DNA of 60,580 nt from assembly GCF_002272015.1 (NCBI RefSeq), contig NZ_NPBY01000082.1, forward strand, positions 1 through 60,580. The letters are read 5' to 3'. The notes beneath the pieces are model-generated. The model had not been told where the DNA came from, did not search any database, and saw nothing but the letters and a program-made list of their open reading frames with translations. The translations under genes and the position numbers were made by a program. Positions 9,524 through 17,520 of the stretch are shown here, piece by piece (positions within the stretch are counted from its first letter, which is position 1; every line of letters begins with the position of its first letter). This DNA comes from Paenibacillus campinasensis. Its GTDB lineage: Bacteria > Bacillota > Bacilli > Paenibacillales > Paenibacillaceae.

Positions 9524-10453
9524 ATGAATAGCCGGATCATCCTTGATGTAGATACCGGAATTGATGACGCGCTGGCGATTATACTGGCCGTCAAAAGCCG
9601 CAAGCTGGACATGCTCGGGATTACAACCGTCTGCGGAAATGTATCGTTGCAGCAGGCGACAGAGAATACCTGCAAGGTGCTGGAGCTGATAGATGCGACT
9701 GACGTGCCGGTGATTGCCGGCGCGGCCAGCCCGCTGATTCGCAAGTCCCATTATGAGCACCGCGTTCATGGCCAGGACGGGCTCGGCGGGGCACTGCCCG
9801 AGCCGCCTGTGTCTAAGCAGGCGCAGGAAGGATTCGCTCCGGACTTCATCATCGAGCAGGTGATGAAATACCCGGGTGAAGTCACCCTGATCATGACCGC
9901 GCCGCTGACGAACCTGGCACTGGCGCTGATGAAGTGTCCGGAGCTGCCTCGTTATCTGAAAGAGGTCATCTTCATGGGCGGTGTCGTACGCGGGCATGGC
10001 AATGTGACCCCGACGGCGGAATATAACACCTTCGCCGATCCGGAGGCGGCCAGGATGGTGCTGCATGCCGGGATCGATCAGCTTACACAGGTCGGCCTGG
10101 ATGTCACCAGGCAGACGCTGCTGAACGATGCGGCCATCGCGAAGCTGACGGATTCAACACTTCGCAGTTATGTGGCGAAGAGCACGGAGATTTACATCAA
10201 CCGCTATGAGCAGATGAATGGCGTGCGGGCTTGTGCCCTGCATGATCCTCTGGCTGTGGGCGTGGCGCTGAATCCGGAGCTGGTGGGCCGCAGGAAGTAT
10301 TATGTGGACGTCGAGACCGCAAGCCGGCTGTGTGATGGACAAATGGTGTGCGACATTCAGAATCGGCTGGGGCAGGAGCCCAACCTGCTGGTCTGTGAGA
10401 CGGTGGATGCCGATCGGTTTCTGGAGATGTTCATCGGGGTTCTGAATTCCTGA
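9524..10453 (+). CDS. nucleoside hydrolase (IunH/Rih family)
   Basis: A 309-residue cytoplasmic enzyme of the inosine-uridine nucleoside N-ribohydrolase family, which splits ribonucleosides into base and ribose. The diagnostic DVDTGIDDALAI motif, which binds Ca2+ and ribose, is at about residues 7-18. MTAPLTNLALAL, FMGGVVRGHGNVTP and ALHDPLAVG supply the other conserved loops. The ATG at 9524 sits 10 bases after AGGAG; an upstream TTG at 9518 is too close to it. It lies between the binding protein and permease genes, which strongly suggests that the imported compound or its product is a nucleoside. Substrate preference cannot be read from the sequence. Confidence 0.92.
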   Translation: MNSRIILDVDTGIDDALAIILAVKSRKLDMLGITTVCGNVSLQQATENTCKVLELIDATDVPVIAGAASPLIRKSHYEHRVHGQDGLGGALPEPPVSKQAQEGFAPDFIIEQVMKYPGEVTLIMTAPLTNLALALMKCPELPRYLKEVIFMGGVVRGHGNVTPTAEYNTFADPEAARMVLHAGIDQLTQVGLDVTRQTLLNDAAIAKLTDSTLRSYVAKSTEIYINRYEQMNGVRACALHDPLAVGVALNPELVGRRKYYVDVETASRLCDGQMVCDIQNRLGQEPNLLVCETVDADRFLEMFIGVLNS

Positions 10454-10457
10454 TCCC

Positions 10458-10473
10458 CGCCCCCTTCGGGGCG
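10458..10473 (+). other. compact GC hairpin between operon genes
   Basis: CGCCCC-CTTC-GGGGCG is a perfect six-pair stem with a four-base loop, immediately after the nucleoside hydrolase stop and without a T run. It is more likely a stability or processing element separating two mRNA segments than a terminator. Confidence 0.45.
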
Positions 10474-10579
10474 GCGCGATCAACAGCAAGATGCGTTGCA
10501 TGCAGCAGAACAACAGGATATTGATGTAATGATGTTTGGTATGTTATAACACTCATTCCTAATGTACAGGAGTATCACG

Positions 10580-11401
10580 ATGAAAAAATCAGCAGTGTAC
10601 TGGCTACTGCTGCCCGGATTTGTGTTCCTGGCGGCGTTCATGGTCATTCCGATCGTCCTGACCATCGGGTCGACTTTTGTTCAGGAGAATGCGTTCACCC
10701 TTGACGGGTATTTGCATTTCTTCAAGGACCCCTACTTTCTGAAAATATTGCTGACAACACTGCAGGTCAGTGTCGTCACCACCCTGGTGTGTGTGGTGCT
10801 CGGATTTCCGACGGCTTACTATATTTCGCGCAAGGCGCCGCGGCGGAAAGGGATACTGCTCGCGCTCGCGATTTTTCCGCTGTTAACGAGCCCGGTTGTG
10901 CGCTCATTCAGCTGGATGATCATTCTGGGGCGCAAAGGGCTGATCAACAATGCCTTGGTTGGGCTTGGCCTGATTGATCAGCCGCTGGATATATTGTACA
11001 CTCCGGCAGCGATGATGATTGGTTTGACACATCTGTTCCTGCCGCTGATGATTATTTCTCTTGTCGGGGTGCTGGAGAATATTGATCAGGATCTGCTTAA
11101 GGCAGCCCAGAGCCTGGGCGCCTCGCGCTTTACAGCCTTTCGCCGGGTGGTATTCCCGCTGGCGGTACCGGGACTTGTGATCGGGGCTGTGCTCGTCTTC
11201 GTAGGCAGCCTGACCGCGTATACAACGCCGGCGCTGCTTGGAGGCAAGCAGCGGGTGATCGCCACGTTCCTGTACCAGAATGCCATGACGCTCAATGACT
11301 GGTACCTGGCTTCGGTCATCGCAGCGATTATGATTGCCATTACGTTTATTGTGGTCGGCGTCATGAACAGAATGGCCAAAACTTTGAATCCGAAGGGGTA
11401 G
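10580..11401 (+). CDS. ABC transporter permease (PotB-like)
   Basis: A 273-residue integral membrane protein with about six hydrophobic segments, first at about residues 10-30. The cytoplasmic EAA loop is seen as DLLKAAQSLGASRFTAFRRVVFPL. It is the first of the paired type-I permeases that form the channel with the protein encoded at 11406. The ATG at 10580 follows ACAGGAG; an upstream in-frame ATG at 10562 overlaps that ribosome site and is unlikely. Sequence relatives are the spermidine/putrescine permeases, but the gene context argues for purine-related cargo. Confidence 0.9.
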   Translation: MKKSAVYWLLLPGFVFLAAFMVIPIVLTIGSTFVQENAFTLDGYLHFFKDPYFLKILLTTLQVSVVTTLVCVVLGFPTAYYISRKAPRRKGILLALAIFPLLTSPVVRSFSWMIILGRKGLINNALVGLGLIDQPLDILYTPAAMMIGLTHLFLPLMIISLVGVLENIDQDLLKAAQSLGASRFTAFRRVVFPLAVPGLVIGAVLVFVGSLTAYTTPALLGGKQRVIATFLYQNAMTLNDWYLASVIAAIMIAITFIVVGVMNRMAKTLNPKG

Positions 11402-11405
11402 ACAT

Positions 11406-12197
11406 ATGCGGGAGAAACATTTCGGTCTAGGCCTGTTCAGCCTGCTGGTCTTTATCTTTCTGTTAGGGCCGCTGCTGATCATATCCGTCACTTCATTTGA
11501 GCCCGGGACGGTGCTCAAGTTTCCGCCAGAGGGCTTTTCGCTTCGCTGGTATGAGAATATTTTTAAGACAGGCGGATTTATCCGCACGTTTCAAATATCG
11601 ATCATCGTTTCGCTGCTTGGGAACCTGCTGGCGTTAATCCTCGGGATCCCGGCTGCGTATGCGCTGAGCCGTTATGATTTCAAAGGCAAATCGCTTCTGA
11701 ACGCCATCTTCCTGTCCCCGGTGCTCATTCCCGGGATCGTGCTTGGTTTTACCCTGATGAAATATTTGATCGTCGTGTACCAATTGCCGATGTATCTCGG
11801 GCTGCTGATTGGCCATACGATTATCATGCTGCCGTTCATCATCCGGGTCATTGCTTCCAGCTTGTCGAGCTTCGACTTTGCGGTTGAGGAAGCGGCGCTC
11901 AGTCTGGGGGCGGGACGCGTGAGAACGTTCTTCCAGGTGGTGCTGCCTAATATCCGTTCGGGGATTCTGGCAGCGGTGCTGATCGCTTTTCTGGAGTCGT
12001 TCAACAACGTGGACATCTCGGTCTTCATGACCGGGCCGGGCGTAAGCACGCTGCCGATTCAGATGCTGACGTATGTCGAGAACTATTTTGACCCGACCAT
12101 TGCGGCCATATCTGTGCTGCTGATGGTGCTGACCGGGCTGCTCATGTTCTTCATTGAACGGATTATGGGCGGACTGACTTATTTCACTAAACGATAA
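11406..12197 (+). CDS. ABC transporter permease (PotC-like)
   Basis: A 263-residue membrane protein with about six transmembrane segments and an EAA loop (AVEEAALSLGAGRVRTFFQVVLPN). It starts five bases after the stop of the partner permease and probably depends on translational coupling, since only AAGGGG is available as a ribosome site. With the protein at 10580 it should form the heterodimeric channel energised by the ATPase at 12212. It belongs to the PotC branch by pattern. Confidence 0.9.
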   Translation: MREKHFGLGLFSLLVFIFLLGPLLIISVTSFEPGTVLKFPPEGFSLRWYENIFKTGGFIRTFQISIIVSLLGNLLALILGIPAAYALSRYDFKGKSLLNAIFLSPVLIPGIVLGFTLMKYLIVVYQLPMYLGLLIGHTIIMLPFIIRVIASSLSSFDFAVEEAALSLGAGRVRTFFQVVLPNIRSGILAAVLIAFLESFNNVDISVFMTGPGVSTLPIQMLTYVENYFDPTIAAISVLLMVLTGLLMFFIERIMGGLTYFTKR

Positions 12198-12211
12198 TTG
12201 GAGGCGCACAA

Positions 12212-13273
12212 GTGATGGCATTGCTGACATTGGACCAGGTATCGGTCGCGTATGACAACCAGACGATTCTCAAGGATTTCAGTCTGGAGCTGGAAAAAGG
12301 CAAGCTGCTCTCCCTGCTCGGACCGAGCGGCTGCGGCAAAACAACAACCCTGCGCCTCATCGCAGGTTTCCTGGAAGCGAAGCAGGGCAAGTTCCTGTTC
12401 GGTGGCAAGGATTATACCCGGGTTCCGGTGAATAAGCGGAATTTCGGTTTTGTGTTTCAGAGCTATGCGCTGTTCCCGCATTTGTCCGTCTATGACAACG
12501 TCGCTTTCGGTTTGCGGATGCGGAAGGTGAAGGACCGCGATGTTTCCGAGCGGGTGATGCGCATGCTGGAGGTTGTGAACCTGAACGGCTTCGAGAAGCG
12601 GTTTCCGCAAGAGCTGTCGGGTGGTCAGCGTCAGCGGGTGGCGATCGCCCGGGCGCTGGTGATTGAGCCGGATCTGCTGCTGTTCGATGAGCCGCTCAGC
12701 AACCTGGATGCCAACCTTCGGGTCAACATGCGGGTGGAAATTCGCCGCATCCAGCAGGAGCTTGGCATTACGACCCTGTACGTATCCCATGATCAAGAGG
12801 AATGCTTCTCCATCTCGGATCAGGTGGCCATTATGAACAAGGGTATTGTGGAGCAGCTGGATCGTCCGGAGACGATCTTCAAATATCCTGCGACTGAGTT
12901 TGTGGCACGATTTATCGGATTTCACAACTTTATTGAATTTGACGAGCGGTCCGATGCAGGAGATGCGATCTCGCTCAAGGTGGGTGGCCGGCTGTTCACG
13001 GCAACCGCGAATCCTGGAACGGTGCGTCCAGGCGCTCGCAAAGGCGCCATTCGTCCCGACGACCTCATCGTCAGCGGAGATACTGGCCAGGAGGCCGCGA
13101 ATGCGCTGCCTGGGATGATCAAGGTCAGCACGTACCTGGGCCGCAGCTATCAGTATGTCGTTGAGACCGAGCTGGGTGATTTCACCGCCAATCAGGAGAT
13201 GGAGACGCCATACTTCAGCGGGCAACGGGTGAACCTGATTTTCCCGCAGGACAAGCTCGTGCTCGTGGAATAG
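12212..13273 (+). CDS. ABC transporter ATPase (PotA-like)
   Basis: A 353-residue cytoplasmic ATPase. Walker A is GPSGCGKTT (about residues 37-45), the signature is LSGGQRQRVAIARAL (about 136) and Walker B is LLLFDEPLSNLD (about 155-166). The switch histidine is in LYVSHDQEE. A C-terminal regulatory TOBE-like domain (about 250-353) contains GAIRPDD. The start may be GTG 12212 or ATG 12215, both after TTGGAGG. It powers import by the two permeases just upstream. A dedicated ATPase contrasts with the sugar system at 33196-36822, which has none. Confidence 0.93.
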   Translation: MMALLTLDQVSVAYDNQTILKDFSLELEKGKLLSLLGPSGCGKTTTLRLIAGFLEAKQGKFLFGGKDYTRVPVNKRNFGFVFQSYALFPHLSVYDNVAFGLRMRKVKDRDVSERVMRMLEVVNLNGFEKRFPQELSGGQRQRVAIARALVIEPDLLLFDEPLSNLDANLRVNMRVEIRRIQQELGITTLYVSHDQEECFSISDQVAIMNKGIVEQLDRPETIFKYPATEFVARFIGFHNFIEFDERSDAGDAISLKVGGRLFTATANPGTVRPGARKGAIRPDDLIVSGDTGQEAANALPGMIKVSTYLGRSYQYVVETELGDFTANQEMETPYFSGQRVNLIFPQDKLVLVE

Positions 13274-13316
13274 AGCAGGCAGCAGGAAGCAGCAGATGAA
13301 GAAGGAGATTATGCCG

Positions 13317-15122
13317 ATGCGTGCAGATCAACTGATTGTGAATGTAAACGTGTATAACAGTTCCTATAAAAGATTCGAGCCGAATAACGTAGCGGTTCTG
13401 AATGGCAAGTTCATGTATATCGGGCCCGGCGGCCCGGAGCTGCTGGAGGCGGATGAGGTGATCGACGGCCAGGGGAAGTATATGATCCCCGGGCTGATCG
13501 ACATCCATCTGCACATCGAGAGCTCGATGGTGACGCCGGCTACATTTTCTCATGGACTGCTTCAGTGCGGGGTCACTACGATTGTTGCTGAGCCGCATGA
13601 GATGGCCAATGTGTTCGGACTGGAAGGGGTGCAGGAGATGATGGCCGCCAGCCGCGAGACGGTGGTGGACATGTTCTATTCCATTCCTAGCTCCGTTCCG
13701 GCCACGCCGATGGAGACAACTGGCGGCTCCATCGAGATTGAGGATATGGATGTGCTGCTTGCGACGGGGGAGATCATCTGCCTCGGGGAGATCATGAACT
13801 ACGTGGATGTTATCCGGGACCCTGATTGCAAGACAAATCAGATTTTGCGACATATCCGCCAGAACTATCCGGACCTTGTCATTGAAGGACATACTCCGAA
13901 ATTGCTAGGACTGGACCTGCATCGGCTGATTTATGCCGGAGTTGATTCCGACCATACCCATCAGAGTATTGAGGGATTGGAGGCGAGAATTGCAGCGGGT
14001 ATGTTCATTGAGATTCAGGAGAAATCGATGACGCCGGAAGTGATGAAATATTTAATGGAGCATGAGGTATCTCAGCATTTCTGCTTTGTTACGGATGATG
14101 TGATGCCGGATACCTTCGTTGCGCGCGGGCATCTGGATCATATCGTTCGTAAGGCAATAAGCATGGGCATGCGCCCTGAGGATGCGATTTATGCGGCGAC
14201 ATCCACCCCGGCCTTGCGCATGAAAATGACCGACCGCGGCAGCATTGCTCCGGGCAAGGTGGCAGACTATATGCTGCTGTCGGATATTAGCGCACTGGCG
14301 ATTGAGCGGGTGTACAAAAATGGACGGAAGGTGTACGACGCATCAGAGCCTTATGAGCAGCAGCGCAGCAGCGGACAGTTCCCGCCGCATTTTTACCGGA
14401 GTGTGAAGCTGTCTTCACTGGGTGCGGATGATTTTGTGATCCGTGTCGCCGACGCCGGCGGCAATGACAGGGTTAACGGAACGAGAGCTGGGGATCAGGT
14501 GCATAGCAGAACGGAAGCTGTCCGGGAGAGTGGTTCGGCTGCCGTTCCGGAAGAGGATGTATTCCGCTGCCGGGTGATGATGGTGAAGGACGGATCTACC
14601 TTTGTTGAAGAGCATATTGCCCAGGTGAAGGCGGTTGACGGAGAACTGCAGTGGGAAGGCAGCGAGTATGGCCTGATCGCGACCTTTGAGCGCTACGGTA
14701 TGAACGGCAACCGTGCTTACGGTCTCATTGGAGGCGACACCATTAAGCGCGGGGCCATTGCCACAACCTATTCACATGACAACCATAACCTGCTGGTTGT
14801 TGGACGGAATCGGGCTGACATGGTGCTGGCTGCGAACCAGGTAATTGAGAGCCAGGGCGGCTTCTGTGTGGTTGAGGACGGGCAGGTGCTGTCCATGCTG
14901 AAGCTGCCGGTGGGCGGCATTCTGACGGAAGAGCCGCTGACTGAGGTGTCCCGGCAGGTGAAGGAGCTTCGCTCGGCGATGCTGTCACTCGGGTATGTGC
15001 ATTACAACCCGATTATGTCGCTCAGCACGCATTCGCTTGCCGTCAGCCCGGCCTTGAAGATCACGGATCATGGCCTGATTGATGTGAATGCCGGTAAAGT
15101 GGTGCCGTTGATAGTGGATTGA
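13317..15122 (+). CDS. ade: adenine deaminase
   Basis: A 601-residue amidohydrolase-fold enzyme of the adenine deaminase family (adenine to hypoxanthine plus ammonia). HLHIESSM near the N-terminus supplies metal ligands, followed by VAEPHEMANV, IEGHTPKL, SDHTHQS and the aspartate region FVTDDVMPD. The C-terminal domain with YSHDNHNLLVVG is typical of this family and absent from cyclic amidohydrolases. The best ribosome site GAAGGAG (13301-13307) favours ATG 13317; ATG 13296 would add seven residues. It ends the operon, and with the nucleoside hydrolase makes a route from an adenine nucleoside to hypoxanthine inside the cell. Divergent paralogues of uncertain activity exist in Bacilli. Confidence 0.9.
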   Translation: MRADQLIVNVNVYNSSYKRFEPNNVAVLNGKFMYIGPGGPELLEADEVIDGQGKYMIPGLIDIHLHIESSMVTPATFSHGLLQCGVTTIVAEPHEMANVFGLEGVQEMMAASRETVVDMFYSIPSSVPATPMETTGGSIEIEDMDVLLATGEIICLGEIMNYVDVIRDPDCKTNQILRHIRQNYPDLVIEGHTPKLLGLDLHRLIYAGVDSDHTHQSIEGLEARIAAGMFIEIQEKSMTPEVMKYLMEHEVSQHFCFVTDDVMPDTFVARGHLDHIVRKAISMGMRPEDAIYAATSTPALRMKMTDRGSIAPGKVADYMLLSDISALAIERVYKNGRKVYDASEPYEQQRSSGQFPPHFYRSVKLSSLGADDFVIRVADAGGNDRVNGTRAGDQVHSRTEAVRESGSAAVPEEDVFRCRVMMVKDGSTFVEEHIAQVKAVDGELQWEGSEYGLIATFERYGMNGNRAYGLIGGDTIKRGAIATTYSHDNHNLLVVGRNRADMVLAANQVIESQGGFCVVEDGQVLSMLKLPVGGILTEEPLTEVSRQVKELRSAMLSLGYVHYNPIMSLSTHSLAVSPALKITDHGLIDVNAGKVVPLIVD

Positions 15123-15148
15123 TCTTTTCTTGTGTGATTTTATAGACG

Positions 15149-15196
15149 AAAGACCCTTTGGTCGTGCCTTGTTTAGGCGCGGTCAAGGGGTCTTGT
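15149..15196. terminator. bidirectional terminator
   Basis: AAGACCCtTTG pairs with CAAgGGGTCTT, followed by GTTGTC on the plus strand. The same stem can end the minus-strand transcript of the peptide gene at 15215-15325. Confidence 0.65.
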
Positions 15197-15214
15197 TGTC
15201 GGCGTTTAAAGCTT

Positions 15215-15325
15215 CTAACCTCCGCCTATACCGTGTACAAACAAAGTGAGGAATATAGTAGGGATTGTAATGACAGCAGGTAATATTACGCCACTAACAA
15301 TTATTTTAGTAAACTTTTTGTTCAT
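15215..15325 (-). CDS. 36-residue pheromone-precursor-like peptide
   Basis: A small gene overlooked by length filters. On the minus strand an ATG at 15325 opens 36 codons ending in TAG at 15215. The peptide has a basic start (MNKKFTK), a long hydrophobic stretch (IIVSGVILPAVITIPTIFL) and a short C-terminal tail ending LFVHGIGGG. This is the layout of exported RRNPP signalling precursors, where the tail is the active peptide. It overlaps the last 20 bases of the receptor gene in another frame, as phr genes overlap rap genes. GAGGTG lies 10 bases upstream of the ATG. The HGxGG end recalls the Alo peptides I remember from Paenibacillus polymyxa. Export, cleavage and re-import are inferred. Confidence 0.7.
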   Translation of the reverse strand: MNKKFTKIIVSGVILPAVITIPTIFLTLFVHGIGGG

Positions 15326-16682
15326 GAGATGTACACACCTCTTCGTTTAATTTTTTAAATCTTTGCTGTTGAGCAGAGTCAGCTATGTTTCTATATTGGT
15401 TAAACATAGTAAGGCATCTTATGATAGTTGCTTCACTATTTATTTTAGCAGAGAATTCTAATCCCTCAAGTAAATAATCTAGTCCATTTGATTGATTATT
15501 CCGCAAATAGTATTTTCCTAGATCAGCTAGGAATTGTGCATATTGCTCAGCCATGATCGGTTTATTGTATTCTCCGAACACGGTGTAATAAGTCTTATAG
15601 GGAATATAATCCTGAAAACGGATTAAAATCGAATCAATGTTGCAATCATATTTATTGGCGGCTCTGACTATATAACAAAGACCAACAAAAATTTCGTCAG
15701 GTCGTTCAGATAGATATTCAATGTAATCTTGCAAAATTTCTGTTTCTCCGGATAGTAGGCGCAATAGATACTGGTTGGCGGTGGAGAACTCGTTAAATTG
15801 CTTAATAACAATCCTGGATTCTTCCGAATCCTCCTGAATCCAACTGTCCGCATTGCAATATAATGTGGCATAATATATTGCTTTTTTATACTCTCCGAAA
15901 TGCTCGTAAACGCCAGATTGCAACAGTCGAGCATAAAGCATATAAAAATATATAGGGCGAGCGGGTTGTTTTTGATCAGTGTGTTTGCATTTGGAGCGAA
16001 GCAAGAGATCATATTGTATGGATGCAATACGATACATTTCCTCTGATAATTCATTAACCTTCCCCCACTCATGCAAAGAGGCATATACATGAGCCAGATG
16101 CTTTAACCCTTCTAATTGGTCAATTTCATCCAGGCGGTCTACATAGGGCTCGAACAAAGTAGCGGCGCGTAAATTCTGTTTGAGATCGTCACCTAAAGAG
16201 AGGAGAAATAAACGGTAATGACAAATAGCCAGCCGCTCCGAGTGTTGATATTTCTCAATAATACTTACACCGCGGTAGAGTAGCTTTGCTGCTTCTTTCA
16301 TATCCTTGGCAAAGAGTTCCTCTGCCACATCAAAAATCATAGAACCATAGCTGATGTCCTCCAGCAGATTATGTAAAATGATTTCAATACAGTCGAGCCG
16401 TCCAATTTCCGCGGAGCGGATCAGAAAAGGGCGCAGTCTCCGCCAGTTCGGTGCTGCCAAGGTAAAGCACTCCTCGGCGAAGCGGGAGTAGAAGTGATCC
16501 TCTTCTAATTCCATAGCTTTGGTAATAGCATCCAGTTGACTTACGGAAAGAGGTTGATTTTGGTTCGCGATTCGGCTTAATGATCCAGAATTGATGTTAG
16601 CTTTAGCAGCGAACTGAGTCAGGGTTAAATTATTGTCTTGTATGTATTTTAATATCTCTGCTCGTATTGTGTTCAGTACCAT
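15306..16682 (-). CDS. HTH/TPR-type peptide receptor, RRNPP (AloR/AimR/PlcR-like)
   Basis: A 458-residue cytoplasmic regulator. Residues about 5-60 form an XRE-type HTH (IQDNNLTLTQFAAKANINSG, then LSRIANQNQPLSVSQLDAITKAM). The rest, about 70-455, is an all-helical chain of TPR-like pairs as in peptide-binding RRNPP proteins. The likely start is ATG 16682, although the frame is open further upstream. The gene is far AT-richer than its neighbours, which suggests horizontal acquisition. It has its own near-consensus promoter and overlaps the peptide gene at its 3' end. Expected action: DNA binding changed by the re-imported peptide. Targets are unknown; the inverted repeat at 16702-16718 could be an autoregulatory site. 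Confidence 0.8.
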   Translation of the reverse strand: MVLNTIRAEILKYIQDNNLTLTQFAAKANINSGSLSRIANQNQPLSVSQLDAITKAMELEEDHFYSRFAEECFTLAAPNWRRLRPFLIRSAEIGRLDCIEIILHNLLEDISYGSMIFDVAEELFAKDMKEAAKLLYRGVSIIEKYQHSERLAICHYRLFLLSLGDDLKQNLRAATLFEPYVDRLDEIDQLEGLKHLAHVYASLHEWGKVNELSEEMYRIASIQYDLLLRSKCKHTDQKQPARPIYFYMLYARLLQSGVYEHFGEYKKAIYYATLYCNADSWIQEDSEESRIVIKQFNEFSTANQYLLRLLSGETEILQDYIEYLSERPDEIFVGLCYIVRAANKYDCNIDSILIRFQDYIPYKTYYTVFGEYNKPIMAEQYAQFLADLGKYYLRNNQSNGLDYLLEGLEFSAKINSEATIIRCLTMFNQYRNIADSAQQQRFKKLNEEVCTSHEQKVY

Positions 16683-16701
16683 ATAGAACACCATCCTTTG
16701 A

Positions 16702-16718
16702 AATCCATTATCTGGATT
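16702..16718 (-). promoter_or_regulatory. inverted repeat, possible receptor operator
   Basis: AATCCA-TTATC-TGGATT has perfect six-base arms. It lies between the receptor promoter's -10 box and the receptor start codon, a common position for autoregulation. Binding is a guess from position and symmetry. Confidence 0.4.
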
Positions 16719-16738
16719 AATAAACCACATATATCAAA

Positions 16739-16767
16739 ATAATATATACTAATTTTACATTGGTCAA
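16739..16767 (-). promoter_or_regulatory. sigma-A promoter of the receptor/peptide pair
   Basis: On the minus strand TTGACC (16767-16762) is followed after exactly 17 bases by TATTAT (16744-16739), in AT-rich DNA about 57 bases upstream of the receptor ATG. Confidence 0.7.
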
Positions 16768-16908
16768 TATTTCCTTCTGTAATTAAATCTGGTAACCGAA
16801 ATCCGGTGTTAACCTCTCTCTTCATCATAAAAATAGCGGCCGCATCAGGATGGTTGGCAGGCAGATTTTTCACTCGTTAATTGTTATACAGATAGATACC
16901 TAAAGGAG

Positions 16909-17520
16909 GTGGGTCTCACGTTACAGGAAAATCAACAAGACGCCAGGCAGATCGAGAGCGTCGTTGCGAGTGTCCAGCGGGGTGAAACCGAGCGGTTTGC
17001 TATCATCATCGATGCCTATCAGCAGCAGATATTCCGTTATTGCTGCAGAATGCTGGGCAATGTGCAGGATGCGGAGGACGCTGTTCAGGATATTATGGTG
17101 AAAGCCTACCAATCGATCTCGAGGTACAGGCCGGAAGTCAGCTTCTCTGCTTGGCTGTACCGTATCGCCTGCAATCACTGCCTGAATCTATTGCGGAGGC
17201 GCAAGCTGCATAGGCAGATCATGAACATTTTCAGACCGTCGCTTCTGGCCGCAAGTCCCGAGCAGGAGATGGAGAAACGCCTGTACAGCTATCCCTTGGA
17301 GAAGGCGCTGGCGGAGTTGACGCCGGAGGAACGAAACATCCTCGTATTGCGTGTGCTGGAGCAGCGGTCTTTTGCCGAGATGAGTGAGATTTTGCATATT
17401 AGCGCGAATGCGCTGACGAAACGGATGACAACAATCAAACGAAAGGTGCAGGCGGCAATGGCTGCAGAGGAGGAGATGACATGCCAAGAACCGAATTCGG
17501 TCATGAGCACGAAAATATGA
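16909..17520 (+). CDS. ECF-type RNA polymerase sigma factor
   Basis: An ECF sigma factor of about 200 residues. Region 2 reads YQQQIFRYCCRMLGNVQDAEDAVQDIMVKAYQ, split here as YQQQIFRYCCRMLG then NVQDAEDAVQDIMVKAYQ. The SAWLYRIACNHCLNLLRRRK segment covers region 2.4. Region 4 includes LTPEERNILVLRVLEQRSFAEM and an HTH. The start is odd. The only standard codon is GTG 16909, which lies inside the perfect ribosome site AAAGGAGGTG, whereas correct spacing points to ACG 16918. The anti-sigma gene begins 40 bases before this gene's end, implying coupled translation. A second, similar pair lies at 44849-46358. Its target stress is unknown. Confidence 0.88.
   Translation: MGLTLQENQQDARQIESVVASVQRGETERFAIIIDAYQQQIFRYCCRMLGNVQDAEDAVQDIMVKAYQSISRYRPEVSFSAWLYRIACNHCLNLLRRRKLHRQIMNIFRPSLLAASPEQEMEKRLYSYPLEKALAELTPEERNILVLRVLEQRSFAEMSEILHISANALTKRMTTIKRKVQAAMAAEEEMTCQEPNSVMSTKI

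Noticed and set aside
8312..10066. A 584-codon open frame on the minus strand
   Set aside because: It lies antisense to the binding protein and nucleoside hydrolase genes, both with clear motifs. Its product is His/Arg/Leu-rich without a ribosome site or family pattern.
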